From the NCBI RefSeq assembly GCF_000802385.1, contig NZ_JTDN01000001.1, positions 2,025,746-2,089,745 of the forward strand: a stretch of DNA of 64,000 bases. The letters run 5' to 3'. This DNA is from Croceibacterium mercuriale (GTDB lineage: Bacteria > Pseudomonadota > Alphaproteobacteria > Sphingomonadales > Sphingomonadaceae). Positions 17,829-26,943 of this stretch are shown here, in pieces (within the stretch, counting starts at the first letter, position 1; the number at the start of each line of letters is the position of its first letter). The translations under genes were made by a program, and so were the position numbers. The notes below the pieces were generated by a model. It ran no database searches and was not told where the DNA came from. It was given only the letters and a program-made list of their open reading frames with translations.

Positions 17829-19949
17829 TCAATGGCTACTCTCCAGGATTGCCACGCCCCAAGGCTCGACCGTGGAAGCGGCAGTCTGACCCGTCAGAAG
17901 ATCTGTTCCATCGGCCAGCTCTTTAGGAAGATCCTGCCTCTCTCGCGAGTAATTGAGCAGATAGCGGACACGGTCGCCATTCGTCAGGGTGCCGCTACGC
18001 ACGATGAGCGGAAACCGGGCAGTCTCTGGCCAGACAACGCCAGCGCGGGTTGCAGTGTCGGTCAGGACGCCTTCGATCATCGCATCCGACGGCATGAAGC
18101 CGATGTAGGTCACCTCCCCCTTGCCATGAGCGTTGCGGGTGATCGCAGCGTAATCAGGCCATGAATGGTGTTCGAAGCGGGCAAGCACCTCGGCAGTTGT
18201 CGGGGTCAGGAACTCCATCCACCAGCGCGCCTCCAGATCAGCTCCGGCGAGGCCGTAGGCCCCGGGCGTGATCCTGACCTCCTTGGGTTCGGTGAACAGC
18301 TGGTAGCTCACCCCTGCTGCTTGGGCGATTGCGCCGGGCTGCGATGCGTAGCGCACCTTGGTATCCTCATCGGAGAACCCGCTCTTGAACGTGTAGACCA
18401 GGTGGCCGCCGGCTTCGGCAAACGCGTTAAGCCGGGCGATCTCCTCGTCACTTGCCGCATACAGGGCCGGCACGACGATCATCTTGTACTTCGACAGATC
18501 AACGTTGCCATCAGGCGAGATGATGTCGGCCTCGATATTCCTTCTGTACAGCGCGTCATAGAAGGGTCGCATTACCTGATTGTATTCGATGTTTCCTGGC
18601 AGCTTGAACGAGTCGAATGCGCTCTGCGCGCGATTGCTGACATAGATGGCGACGTCATTGCTCTTTTCGATATCCGCAAGCGTCGGCCCGAGGCGCCTGA
18701 TGTCAGCACCGATCCCTGCCGCCGCCTGGTAGATCTCGTTCGGTTGGTAGTCCTGGGTCAGCAATCCGCGCCAGTACGTCTCGACCGCGTTCGACGTTGT
18801 GGCCCAGTGCCAGTACGCAACCATGTTCGCGCCGGATGCGAGATGGCTGAAGGCTTGTAGCCGCAGCTGACCCGGATAGGGTGTCCACTGCAGCCACCCC
18901 TGCGCTTCGGTCTCGATGACGTAGTAGTTTGCGCCACCCTTCAGCGAACGTGCCAGATCACCCCCGAAGGCAATCTCCACACCTGTCAGGCCATCTTGCG
19001 ACGGGTGGTAGATGTCGATGCCGGCGACGTCGAGCGGCCGCGCTGCCAACCAGTGGTTGACCTCGGGCTGGATACCGTAAGACGTTTGTAGCCAGCCCAG
19101 GTCAAAGTTCTGGGTGATGAACTGGTCGTCGCGCGCGTGCTTGCGCACCAGCGCCGTCTGCCAGGCGAGGAACTCCGTGACGAGACCTCTCTGGAACTCG
19201 GCAAAGGCGTTCTTGACGCTCGCGTTCATCGTTCCGGTTGTCGATGGGAAGTCTTCCCACCGGTTGACCCGATTGCTCCAGTAATCGAGGCCCCAGGCGT
19301 CATTCAGTTCGTCAAGGCTCCCCCACTTCGCCCGCAGCGCCGTTACGAAGGCAGCCTGCAAGTTCGGACCTGCGGTGTTGTAAGCCTTCGTTTCGTTGTC
19401 GACCTGATAACCGATCACCGCCGGGTGTTCAGCGACATGGGCAATCAGGTTTTCGATGACCCGCTGAGCCGCTGCGCGATAATCCGGGTTGGTGATGTCC
19501 ATGTTCTGGCGATAGCCGAACCTCGCCTGCCCCTCTGGCCTCGTCACCAGGACATCAGGGTACTCACGTGCGAGCCATGTCGGGATCGCGTAGGTTGGCG
19601 TGCCGACGATAACCTTGATGTCATAGCGCTGCGCCGCGGAAAGCATCCGGTCAACATGGCTAAAATCGAAGACACCCGGCTGCGGTTCGAGCGTCCCCCA
19701 CGTCGACTCCGCAATCCGGACGACCGTGATGTTCGCCTTTTTCATCAGGCGGAAGTCCTCATCGATGCGATCAACGGGCGTGTATTCGTCATAATACGAC
19801 ACCCCATAAAGGATCGACTGTGGTGTGCGATCGACCTCCTGCGCTTCGACTGGCACGGGGATCAAGCCGGGCCAGACCGTGACGAAAGCTGACCAAGCGA
19901 CAAAGCTTGTCAGACCCGACGTGGAGAAGTGACGCCGCATGTTACGCAT
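17829..19949 (-). CDS. Secreted GH42 beta-galactosidase
   Basis: A 706-residue family 42 glycoside hydrolase, predicted to release terminal beta-galactose from oligosaccharides. It has an N-terminal hydrophobic segment (about residues 14-36), so unlike many cytosolic GH42 enzymes it is probably exported. Family features are YGVSYYDEY and NITVVRIAESTWGTLEPQPG, then PAVIGYQVDNETKAY with the acid/base Glu186 after Asn185. The nucleophile is in YYVIETEAQGWLQW (Glu346, possibly Glu348). The Rossmann-like trimerisation domain (IVVPALYAASDEEIARLNAF) follows at about 500-540, then a short beta-rich C-terminus. The adjacent LamG protein suggests a shared galactan or mixed glycan substrate (inference). 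Confidence 0.92.
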   Translation of the reverse strand: MRNMRRHFSTSGLTSFVAWSAFVTVWPGLIPVPVEAQEVDRTPQSILYGVSYYDEYTPVDRIDEDFRLMKKANITVVRIAESTWGTLEPQPGVFDFSHVDRMLSAAQRYDIKVIVGTPTYAIPTWLAREYPDVLVTRPEGQARFGYRQNMDITNPDYRAAAQRVIENLIAHVAEHPAVIGYQVDNETKAYNTAGPNLQAAFVTALRAKWGSLDELNDAWGLDYWSNRVNRWEDFPSTTGTMNASVKNAFAEFQRGLVTEFLAWQTALVRKHARDDQFITQNFDLGWLQTSYGIQPEVNHWLAARPLDVAGIDIYHPSQDGLTGVEIAFGGDLARSLKGGANYYVIETEAQGWLQWTPYPGQLRLQAFSHLASGANMVAYWHWATTSNAVETYWRGLLTQDYQPNEIYQAAAGIGADIRRLGPTLADIEKSNDVAIYVSNRAQSAFDSFKLPGNIEYNQVMRPFYDALYRRNIEADIISPDGNVDLSKYKMIVVPALYAASDEEIARLNAFAEAGGHLVYTFKSGFSDEDTKVRYASQPGAIAQAAGVSYQLFTEPKEVRITPGAYGLAGADLEARWWMEFLTPTTAEVLARFEHHSWPDYAAITRNAHGKGEVTYIGFMPSDAMIEGVLTDTATRAGVVWPETARFPLIVRSGTLTNGDRVRYLLNYSRERQDLPKELADGTDLLTGQTAASTVEPWGVAILESSH

Positions 19950-20390
19950 CTGCCGATGTTCCTTTGCTTTTGATTGAAGGGGACATTGCCACGCGACAAC
20001 CTCGACTCTTCGTACCGTGACTCCATCTGGATGGAAGTGCTGGCACGCCAGCAGTCGTGACAGCGATCCATCGATTGTCCGTCCGTGAAGGCCGCATTAT
20101 CCCGATGCACCCGGATCACGGACATCAGATGCCGGATGACCTAAGCCGCAAGACAATCCGGGCTATTCGCTCCTGGGCCGACTGCGCGGGCTCGCCGAGC
20201 TGCGCGGGCTGGAGCGCAAAAGCGCGCATGTAGTGAACACGGCAGCGTGATCCTGGCTCAAGCGTAAGCCCCGTTGACTACAAAAAAAGCTAATCATCCA
20301 CCACAAAACCAATCGGTTTTCTAAGCCGGCAAAATCCACTTACTCCTTGTCCCGACAGATCGCGGCCAAAGAGCCGCACGGAGGGGCATC
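19950..20390. other. Intergenic with one inverted repeat
   Basis: A 441-bp stretch upstream of the GH42 gene and the monooxygenase remnant. Apart from the AAAACC/GGTTTT inverted repeat listed separately, I see no coding or RNA feature. It should contain the GH42 promoter, but no clear -35/-10 pair stands out. Confidence 0.4.
20307..20322. promoter_or_regulatory. Inverted repeat, possible operator
   Basis: The 16-bp sequence AAAACCAATCGGTTTT has 6-bp perfect arms around a 4-bp centre. It sits in AT-rich DNA 69 bp upstream of the broken monooxygenase start. Symmetry and placement fit a TetR- or LacI-type operator, left over from when the downstream gene was intact. No regulator gene is adjacent. 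Confidence 0.35.
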
Positions 20391-21470
20391 GTGGAAGCGT
20401 TGAAGATACTCGCGATTGGCGGCGGCATAGGCGGACTCACCGCCGCCATCACGCGACGTGGCCGTGGCGACACGGTCGAAGTTGTGGAGCGCGATCCGCA
20501 CTGGTCTGTCTGCGGCGTCGGCATCATCCAGCAAGCCAACGTCGTGCGAGCGATGGCGCATCTTGATCTGCTGGATGACTACCTGGCGGCCAGTGTCAGC
20601 TTCGACGCTGTCGAGGTATTTCTCCTAGTGGTCAGCAGGTCGCGCGCGCACGATCCCCCCGCTGACCGCGTACCGCGATCGGCGGTTCGACCGATGTGCC
20701 TACATCGTCCGGACGATCGCGCAGCATGGCGCCGTGTTCGTGAATCTGAACTATCGTCATGGCGTACTCGGCTTCCTTGCTCATCCGGATCTGTCACGGG
20801 AATCTTCTCACCAGACATCTGGCAATTATGGCTTCCTTGATCAGATCGCGGCTCTGGGCTGGGTTCGTGACAACATCAGCCAGTCCGGTGGCGATCCCGA
20901 CAATGTGACCGTTGTCGGCCAGTCGGCAGGCTTCATGTCGGTGCTGGCGCTACAAGCAAGCCCTCTTGCAAACGGATTGTCTCAACGGACCGTCGGCATG
21001 AGCGGAGCCTCCGTTGGTTCGATCGGCCGTTTGTAATCCGTGCGCTTCAGCAAGCGGCAGAGGGCGTCAAGTTCCAGCAACTCATCGAGGCTGACACCTT
21101 GGCAGACATGCGCAACCTGCCGGTGGATCGGCTAACCGTGCCGCGCGTACCAGGCGCGCCCGCGATCGGGGCCAGCCAGGATGGCTATGTGCTGACGTCA
21201 CCAGTCGAGACAACCTTCGCTGAAGGCAAGCAGAACGACGTGCCGTTGCTGCTCGGCTTCACACGTGATGAAGCGCTCTGTGGCTTTGGAGCAGTAGAAG
21301 GACTGGCACGTGGGAAAGCTTTAACCGGTATCGTCGCACGCGTGCTTGGACGCCCAAGGATCGTGCGCTGAGCAGTGCAATGACGGAGACCTTGATCGCC
21401 TTTGCCAAGGCAGGATTTATCGGTGGGCGCGGTGAACGATCAAGCGTCGCGCCTATGACCGAACGACGTC
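20391..21470 (+). pseudogene. Chimeric remnant: FAD monooxygenase N-terminus joined to carboxylesterase
   Basis: From 20391 the frame reads MEALKILAIGGGIGGLTAAI, then VEVVERDPHWSVCGVGI, the dinucleotide-binding start of an FAD monooxygenase; it breaks after about 80 residues. From about 20700 a type-B carboxylesterase appears: VFVNLNYRHGVLGFLAHPDL, LGWVRDNISQSGGDPDNVTV, and the nucleophile elbow GQSAG. After a stop at 21034-21036 it resumes with DVPLLLGFTRDEALCGFG and SAMTETLIAFAKAGF. At least two unrelated genes have been fused and frameshifted, so neither product is functional. Confidence 0.7.
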
Positions 21471-21547
21471 AATGGCGCAGCAACACTGCGGAAAGCGTAA
21501 CACAAACAAACGTTTGCATTCTGATTCAGATCTCTAAGCAAATAACT

Positions 21548-21576
21548 TTGCGAGTCTTGTGATGCAGGTGTAAATA
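21548..21576 (+). promoter_or_regulatory. Possible promoter of the ten-gene operon
   Basis: TTGCGA (21548-21553) and TAAATA (21571-21576) are separated by 17 bp, about 95 bp before the first gene. Matches to the consensus are moderate (4/6 and 3/6). A perfect 10-bp palindrome, CAAACGTTTG (21507-21516), lies about 30 bp upstream of the -35 and could be a regulator site. Both are inferences from sequence alone. Confidence 0.35.
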
Positions 21577-21672
21577 CTGAGTCGAGCTACAGCAGCGCGC
21601 CTCACTTTTCGAGGAGGCGCTGGTTAGAAGTGCTTGAAACTCAGGTTCTATACTTGGGTTGGGGAGGATGCT

Positions 21673-22701
21673 GTGAACGCCTGCGTCATGGTGCGATCTG
21701 TCGGGCAGGCGCGACCGAGCATGGCGGTGGCGATCGCCCATGGTCTCGGGCTACCGATCGATGCGACACTGCGCGCCATCTATCAGGCACCGTCGCGGCT
21801 GGTGCGCGGATTGCAGCCGGCCGCCGCCGAGAAACTGGCCCGCATGCTGGCGGAAACCGGCCTCGAGATAGAAGTGGTGCCAGACGATCTGGTTGCCGAG
21901 ACGGATGCGGGTCGACTGATGGATGTCGCCGTCCATGTGATCGACGCCGACGCTGCGCGGGAGGTCCCCGCGATCCTGGCCGCGTTCTGCGCCTGTGACG
22001 AGGCGCGGGCGATCGATCTGCTGGTCACGCCGCCGGGACTTGTCCTCGGCTCCGTCAGCCAGGCGACGTTGGATGCGCTCCGGGCGGCGCTGGTCGGGCA
22101 CGGTGTGGCGGTGGTCGGCTCCGTACAGCAGCAGGCGCGCTTTGCCGCGTTGCCAGCGACGATCTCCCACAAGGCCGCGGACGAGATCCGCCGGCAACTG
22201 GCAGAGCTGGATCCGCTCGACCTGACGCATGGGCAGGCCCGCGCGCTGTGGGACCGTTATGGCCGCACCGGTCATGTCCGGATCGTGGACCGTGCCTTCC
22301 TGCGCTTCGCGCTGTGGCTGGATGGCGCGGACGCACAGCCCGATCTTGCCGCGCTGGATCGGCTGAGCGCGGTTCCTGCCCCCTACCATCATGACGTGCT
22401 GGCAGCGGCGCCGGTGATCCTGGAACATGGCCTGACACACAACGCGATGGTGGAAAAGGTATCGGCCTATGCCGCGGCCGGCCTGGTCACGCGGGGGGAG
22501 ATGACCACTTTCGCTGCCGAGCGGGTGCACGTGACGAGGCTGGGCGCGGCGGCACAGGTTTCTCAGGCCGCGGCGCAGTTCGGGGTCGATCCGCCGGCAG
22601 TGGCGCCTTGGAGCTCGCCGGCGATGTTCGAGACGCGGGCCCGGCTGCTGGCCGCGGCTCTGCAGCGGGCAGGCTGCACGGCGGAGGTGGTCGATGCCTG
22701 A
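21673..22701 (+). CDS. Operon gene 1: protein with two L7/L12-like segments
   Basis: A 342-residue protein of unknown function. Two consecutive segments (about residues 5-72 and 80-150) can be aligned by eye: each runs strand, helix, then PSRLVRGLQPAAAEKLARML / PPGLVLGSVSQATLDALRAA, then ETGLEIEVV / GHGVAVVGS. This pattern resembles the C-terminal domain of ribosomal protein L7/L12 and other ClpS-like folds. The remaining 190 residues are mostly helical. GTG at 21673 is chosen because GGGGAGG (21661-21667) precedes it; a TTG at 21634 lacks a well-spaced site. No signal peptide. It overlaps gene 2 by eight bases and opens a ten-gene operon. Confidence 0.7.
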   Translation: MNACVMVRSVGQARPSMAVAIAHGLGLPIDATLRAIYQAPSRLVRGLQPAAAEKLARMLAETGLEIEVVPDDLVAETDAGRLMDVAVHVIDADAAREVPAILAAFCACDEARAIDLLVTPPGLVLGSVSQATLDALRAALVGHGVAVVGSVQQQARFAALPATISHKAADEIRRQLAELDPLDLTHGQARALWDRYGRTGHVRIVDRAFLRFALWLDGADAQPDLAALDRLSAVPAPYHHDVLAAAPVILEHGLTHNAMVEKVSAYAAAGLVTRGEMTTFAAERVHVTRLGAAAQVSQAAAQFGVDPPAVAPWSSPAMFETRARLLAAALQRAGCTAEVVDA

Positions 22702-23287
22702 CCCTGTCACCGGCCAGGCGCTGCATATGGCCCATTGGGGCATCGCTGAAAGCGGCAAGCTGGCGCTGCTGGCGGGCGATTACCCGCAGGCGCTGCGCCA
22801 CTTTCGCGAGGCGATCCGGCTGGCGGTAGCCACCAGGGCGCCGGAGGTGTTCTTTCGCCATTACACCCAATGCGTGCTGGAGGCGCTGGAACTGGCCGGC
22901 GATCTGCCCGAAATCATCACCTTCTGCCGCGATGCCGATGCGCATTATGGCGACCTGTCCGACGGCAACAGCCTGCTGGCAAAGGATCATGGGGCGATCC
23001 TGGAACGGCTGGGCGTGGCGTTGCTGCAGGCGGGCGAGCTGGCGGAAGCGCAGGCCGTGCTGGCCCGCGCAGGCGCGCGAGCCGGGCCCGGCATCCTGCC
23101 GCTGGCGGAACGGCTGAGCGACTGGCTGCGGCGCGGCTTCGCCGTCCCGCCGGTCCGGCTGCGCAGCCTGCAGCGGGAACTGGGTTACTTCGTGATCCGC
23201 AAGGACAATGTCGACCGGCGGCTGGCCCGCCCCTTGCCACCAGACATGGCCGCGCCCGATCTGCGTGCCGTGCTGGCAGGCCGTTAG
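22694..23287 (+). CDS. Operon gene 2: helical repeat (TPR-like) protein
   Basis: A 197-residue soluble protein with helix pairs of tetratricopeptide style: GKLALLAGDYPQALRHFREA, then FRHYTQCVLEALELAGDLPE, then LLQAGELAEAQAVLARAG. TPR-like arrays usually bind partner proteins, so an adaptor or chaperone role within the operon is plausible. The C-terminal part (LQRELGYFVIRKDNVDRRLA) is unassigned. The ATG overlaps the end of gene 1, and gene 3 follows 13 bp downstream with its own AGGAG, so the three are co-transcribed. No export signal. Confidence 0.7.
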   Translation: MPDPVTGQALHMAHWGIAESGKLALLAGDYPQALRHFREAIRLAVATRAPEVFFRHYTQCVLEALELAGDLPEIITFCRDADAHYGDLSDGNSLLAKDHGAILERLGVALLQAGELAEAQAVLARAGARAGPGILPLAERLSDWLRRGFAVPPVRLRSLQRELGYFVIRKDNVDRRLARPLPPDMAAPDLRAVLAGR

Positions 23288-23300
23288 GCAGGAGCGCGCG

Positions 23301-25076
23301 ATGCCCGACCTCAAGGACATGACCCCCGGCGAGATCCTGACGGAAGCCAGCGTCTCGGACTTCATCAAGGCGCTGGGCGTGTCGATCGCGGACGCCCAGC
23401 GCGCGCTGGACGAGAACAGCGTGGAGCAGATCGCCCACTTCGTGCAGCCGCGTGACGGCCTGGGTGGCCGGTCGCTGATGGATCTGGGCCTGTCGCCATC
23501 CTTCTACCACTATCAGCATGCCGACGTGGCGGTGGCGTTGCAGATCAGCCTGAAGCAGATCGAGGAGACGAGCATCGGCCTGAACCTGGGCGTGAAGGTC
23601 GATACCGGCTCAACTTCCAACGACAGCAGCAATTCGTCCAGCAGCTCCAGCGAAACCGGCAGTTCCACCAGCACCAGCCACCGCCAGGCGGAGGTGAAGA
23701 TCGCGATGAAGAGCGAGGGCGCGCTGAAGGTCGGCGGGCAGGATTATCAGCTGCAGGGCACCGACCCCCGCGCGCGCATCGCCGACCTGCGCCAGCGCCT
23801 GGCAGGCAGCCAGTCCAGCGGGATCGAACGGTCGCTGGCAACGCATGAATGTGCGCCGGTGAACCCGTCCGTTACCCCGGCGTCCGAAAAGGTGGTGACG
23901 ACGCCCAACACCGTCACCTTTCTGGGTGGCGGCACCTATTCGGCGGCGATCATCCGCATCTCCGCCAATCCGGGAGTCGCTGAAACCTACACGTTGAGAT
24001 CCGGCACCAGCGTCGACGTCGAACCCGCCGCCGATGTCGCCGCCTATGCCGGGAAGGTATCGGCCGCCATCAAGGGGCTTGGCTATGACACTTTCATCGT
24101 GGGCGGGCCGAAGCGCAAACTGCAGGAGGTGTTCCACGAGTTCGATCAGGAGGAGTTCGACCACGATCCGGCCTACAAAAGCTGGCAGAACCCCTCGCTG
24201 CAAAATCTCGCCGGGTGGCTGAAAAAAACGGGTCACGCGATCACGCTGGAGGGGATGACCGACACCAGCGGGCCGCCCCCATACAACGTGAAGCTGGGCA
24301 CGGCACGCGGCGCCTATGTCCACCAGCGCATGCTGGATTACGCGGCACCGGCCGACCAGATGACGCTGTTGCCCAGCAAGGGGGAACAGCACTGGCGCGA
24401 TCTGGGCCAGCCGGACAGCGTCAAGGATGAAGATCACCGCATCGTCGACATGCGGTTCAAGGATGTGACCGACTGGTTCGTGGTGGTGCGCGGTGATGAT
24501 GCGCACCCGATCGTCAAGGCGGAGGTCAAGCCCGACCAGCTGGCCAATCCTGCCAGCGGTGCCAACGGCTTCGTCCACGTCTATCGCCCGCAAGGCGGTA
24601 CGCTGACCGGCAGCAGCCGCAAGGTCTCCGCCAGCGGGCAGGACTTCCCTTTGCGCGGCACGGGGGCCGGTGGGCAGGCCGAACATGCGCCGGAAAGCTA
24701 CGCCATCAACCTGGCGGCCGACATCAATGCCAACGCCGCGGCGAAGCTGAAGGCGTGGGTCAACGGTGCCACGGTCCACCTTTGCCCCGAAGGTGCGGAA
24801 TGGACGTTGACGCTGCTGACCAGCGAAAGCCGGGAAATCCAGCTGTCTGGCACGGACGACGTGACCGTCACCACCCAGTTCAGCCGCACGCAGAGCCAGT
24901 CCATCACGCAGACGAAGACCGGCACCACCACGGTGGCAGTCGGGGTGACGCTGGATGTACGTTATTCCAAGCAGTACGAGACCAACGTCACCGGCAATTC
25001 CTCCATCGCGGCGCGCATCGTTGCGGTGCCGGCTCCGCCCGAGTTCCTGGCGACGATCAAGGAATATCTGTCATGA
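23301..25076 (+). CDS. Operon gene 3: paralogue A with inserted OmpA-like domain
   Basis: A 591-residue protein, the largest of the operon family. The N-terminus has the shared helix (FIKALGVSIADAQRALDENS) and strand block (LMDLGLSPSFYHYQHADVAV), followed by a Ser/Thr linker at about 110-140. Residues about 255-395 form an OmpA/MotB-like domain: LKKTGHAITLEGMTDTSG, YNVKLGTARGAYVHQRML and DEDHRIVDMRF match the GHTDxxG...YN..LSxxRA...NRRV pattern. The C-terminus returns to the family tail, YSKQYETNVTGNSSIAARIV followed by AVPAPPEFL. OmpA-like domains usually bind peptidoglycan in the periplasm, yet I see no signal peptide. ATG 23301 has AGGAG upstream; the longer frame from 23208 overlaps gene 2. 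Confidence 0.75.
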   Translation: MPDLKDMTPGEILTEASVSDFIKALGVSIADAQRALDENSVEQIAHFVQPRDGLGGRSLMDLGLSPSFYHYQHADVAVALQISLKQIEETSIGLNLGVKVDTGSTSNDSSNSSSSSSETGSSTSTSHRQAEVKIAMKSEGALKVGGQDYQLQGTDPRARIADLRQRLAGSQSSGIERSLATHECAPVNPSVTPASEKVVTTPNTVTFLGGGTYSAAIIRISANPGVAETYTLRSGTSVDVEPAADVAAYAGKVSAAIKGLGYDTFIVGGPKRKLQEVFHEFDQEEFDHDPAYKSWQNPSLQNLAGWLKKTGHAITLEGMTDTSGPPPYNVKLGTARGAYVHQRMLDYAAPADQMTLLPSKGEQHWRDLGQPDSVKDEDHRIVDMRFKDVTDWFVVVRGDDAHPIVKAEVKPDQLANPASGANGFVHVYRPQGGTLTGSSRKVSASGQDFPLRGTGAGGQAEHAPESYAINLAADINANAAAKLKAWVNGATVHLCPEGAEWTLTLLTSESREIQLSGTDDVTVTTQFSRTQSQSITQTKTGTTTVAVGVTLDVRYSKQYETNVTGNSSIAARIVAVPAPPEFLATIKEYLS

Positions 25077-25093
25077 TCGGGAGGTGCTGAACC

Positions 25094-25555
25094 ATGGCCG
25101 ACACGCCAGCCGTCACCCGATCGTTGATGAGCGCACCCCTGCCGCAGATCATCGAGCAACTCGGCCTGTCCATTGCCCGCGCGCAAAGCGCGATGGACAT
25201 CAACTCCGTCGCTATCGCCAAGTCGATGGCGGAAACCAAAGTGATGATCGGCGACGAGGAGCACACGCTGCTGTCGCTGGGCTTCGCGCCGTCCTTCTAT
25301 GCCTTCACCGAGGCGACGGTGGAGGCGAAGCTGTCCTTCTCCATGTCGGAAACCACCGAGACCAGCGTGGATGTCAGTGTCAGCGGCGGGGGCGGCGTCG
25401 GCTTCGTCATGTTCGCGGCCAGCGTGGATGTCGGTTACGCGCGCAAGTTCTCGGTCGGGAGCGAGGGGCAGAGCTCGATCGCGGCCCGCATCGTCTCCCT
25501 GCCGCCGCCCGACCAGCTTACCGCCGTGCTGCGGCGGCATAACGAGAAGAATTGA
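25094..25555 (+). CDS. Operon gene 4: paralogue B, minimal family member
   Basis: A 153-residue protein showing the shared architecture in its shortest form. The helix is LPQIIEQLGLSIARAQSAMD (16-35), the strand block LLSLGFAPSFYAFTEATVEA (59-78) with KLSFSMSET, and a Gly-rich patch, SGGGGVGFV, follows. The tail is YARKFSVGSEGQSSIAARIV (115-134) followed by SLPPPDQL. No signal peptide, transmembrane segment or known catalytic motif. A GGGAGGTG sits upstream of the ATG, so translation should be strong. In outline it resembles the DUF2589 family as I remember it; this needs a profile search. Confidence 0.72.
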   Translation: MADTPAVTRSLMSAPLPQIIEQLGLSIARAQSAMDINSVAIAKSMAETKVMIGDEEHTLLSLGFAPSFYAFTEATVEAKLSFSMSETTETSVDVSVSGGGGVGFVMFAASVDVGYARKFSVGSEGQSSIAARIVSLPPPDQLTAVLRRHNEKN

Positions 25556-25587
25556 CGCCGGAGTTCACAGGAAAGGAGGGCTGAGAC

Positions 25588-26364
25588 ATGCCATCGATCG
25601 GACAGGAACTGCTGAACGTACCCATGGGGGACATGATCCGTCAGATGGCCTTTGCCATCGCGGAGGCCCAGCTGAAGCTGGACGAAAGCTCCATCGAGGT
25701 TGCGGAGATGATGGGCGGCCTGCGGGCGATCCGCAACGAAGAGGGTGACTACACCTTCGACGACAGCCGGGTGTTCTTCGGCCACACCTACATGACCTCC
25801 ACCGAAGCGGCCGCCTATATCGCGGCCGACAACGCGCTGTCGGGCGGCGACGAGGAAGGCGCCAGCGCCGCCATCGCGAAATCGGTCGAGGCGCAGAAGG
25901 GCAAGGAGGTGAATGGCCAGGTCCGCGTGCCCACGCGCGTGTCCATGCTGGAACTTGGCTTCACGCCAACCTTCTACCAGTTCGTGGATACGATCATCGA
26001 GGTGAAGATCGCCATCAAGATCACCCGTTCGAGCGAATATACCCGCGCCCGCCGCGACACCCGCACGGCCGAGAACAAGGCCAACAGCAACTCCATCCGC
26101 CTTGGCCGGCCCACGGGATCGCTGTTCGGGGTCACGCGCGGCAACACGCAGGCGACGCAGGTGTCGACCAGTCAGGTGGATGCCAGCTATTCCAGCAAGT
26201 ACAGCTACACCGCGGAAGGGTCGAGCCTGCTGCGCACCAAGCTGAGCCCGGTGCCTCCGCCGCCCATCCTGGAAGAACGCATCCGTGCGATCGTGGACAT
26301 GGAGGCAGAGCGACGCGCGGCAACCCTGCCGAAGCCTGCTCCCTCCCCGAGCCCTGGTGGCTGA
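25588..26364 (+). CDS. Operon gene 5: paralogue C
   Basis: A 258-residue family member. The helix is GDMIRQMAFAIAEAQLKLDE (14-33). An insertion of about 70 residues rich in Ala/Glu (residues 45-115) precedes the strand block VSMLELGFTPTFYQFVDTII (118-137), EVKIAIKI. A basic, Asn/Arg-rich linker follows (YTRARRDTRTAENKANSN), then the tail VDASYSSKYSYTAEGSSLLR (197-216), TKLSPVPPPPILEERIR. The TPTFYQFVDT and EGSSLxRTKL segments are almost identical to those of gene 6, so the two are recent duplicates. A strong AAGGAGG lies upstream. Function unknown; cytosolic by sequence. Confidence 0.72.
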   Translation: MPSIGQELLNVPMGDMIRQMAFAIAEAQLKLDESSIEVAEMMGGLRAIRNEEGDYTFDDSRVFFGHTYMTSTEAAAYIAADNALSGGDEEGASAAIAKSVEAQKGKEVNGQVRVPTRVSMLELGFTPTFYQFVDTIIEVKIAIKITRSSEYTRARRDTRTAENKANSNSIRLGRPTGSLFGVTRGNTQATQVSTSQVDASYSSKYSYTAEGSSLLRTKLSPVPPPPILEERIRAIVDMEAERRAATLPKPAPSPSPGG

Positions 26365-26379
26365 GAAAGGACCTGACCG

Positions 26380-26910
26380 ATGAGCGTAGGACAGGAACTC
26401 CTCGCCGTTCCATTTCCCGAGATGGTGCGCAATCTGGGCGTCGGCATTGCCGAGGCGCAGTTCCAGCTGGACCTCGTCTCGCTGAAGATCGCGCGGATGA
26501 TGGCCGGGTACGACGTGCCGGAGAATGATGACGACATCTCGCCTGCGGACAACAATGAACGCAAGTACCTGGTCGAATTCAACGACGGGTCGAAATACAG
26601 CCTGCTGGAACTGGGTTTCACGCCCACCTTCTACCAGTTCGTGGACACGGTGATCGAACTGAAGATGTCGATCTCCATGACGCAGACGGTCGAGGTAAAG
26701 CGTTCGTCGACCAAGGTGTCGGCCAAGGGCAGCCTGGGCTTCTTCTCGGCCAAGGCGTCCGTCAGCGCGGTCAGTGCCAGCTTCGCATCCAAGTACCAGT
26801 ATTCGGCCGAGGGCAGTTCGCTGATGCGCACCAAGCTGGTGCCCGTGCCCCCGCCCGCGATCCTGGAGGAACGCATCCGCCGTATGATCGCGCCGCCGGA
26901 AGAGGATTGA
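26380..26910 (+). CDS. Operon gene 6: paralogue D
   Basis: A 176-residue family member, closest to gene 5. It begins GQELLAVPFPEMVRNLGVGI then AEAQFQLD, has the strand block LLELGFTPTFYQFVDTVIEL (75-94), and a Ser/Lys linker VKRSSTKVSAKGSLGFFSAK. The tail is VSASFASKYQYSAEGSSLMR (131-150), TKLVPVPPPAILEERIRRM. The alternating small/polar residues after the strand block suggest amphipathic beta structure that could assemble edge to edge (inference). Gene 5 ends 15 bp upstream; AAAGGA is the ribosome-binding site. Confidence 0.72.
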   Translation: MSVGQELLAVPFPEMVRNLGVGIAEAQFQLDLVSLKIARMMAGYDVPENDDDISPADNNERKYLVEFNDGSKYSLLELGFTPTFYQFVDTVIELKMSISMTQTVEVKRSSTKVSAKGSLGFFSAKASVSAVSASFASKYQYSAEGSSLMRTKLVPVPPPAILEERIRRMIAPPEED

Positions 26911-26943
26911 TCGTGCACCGTCGCAACCAACGTGAGGCCACGC

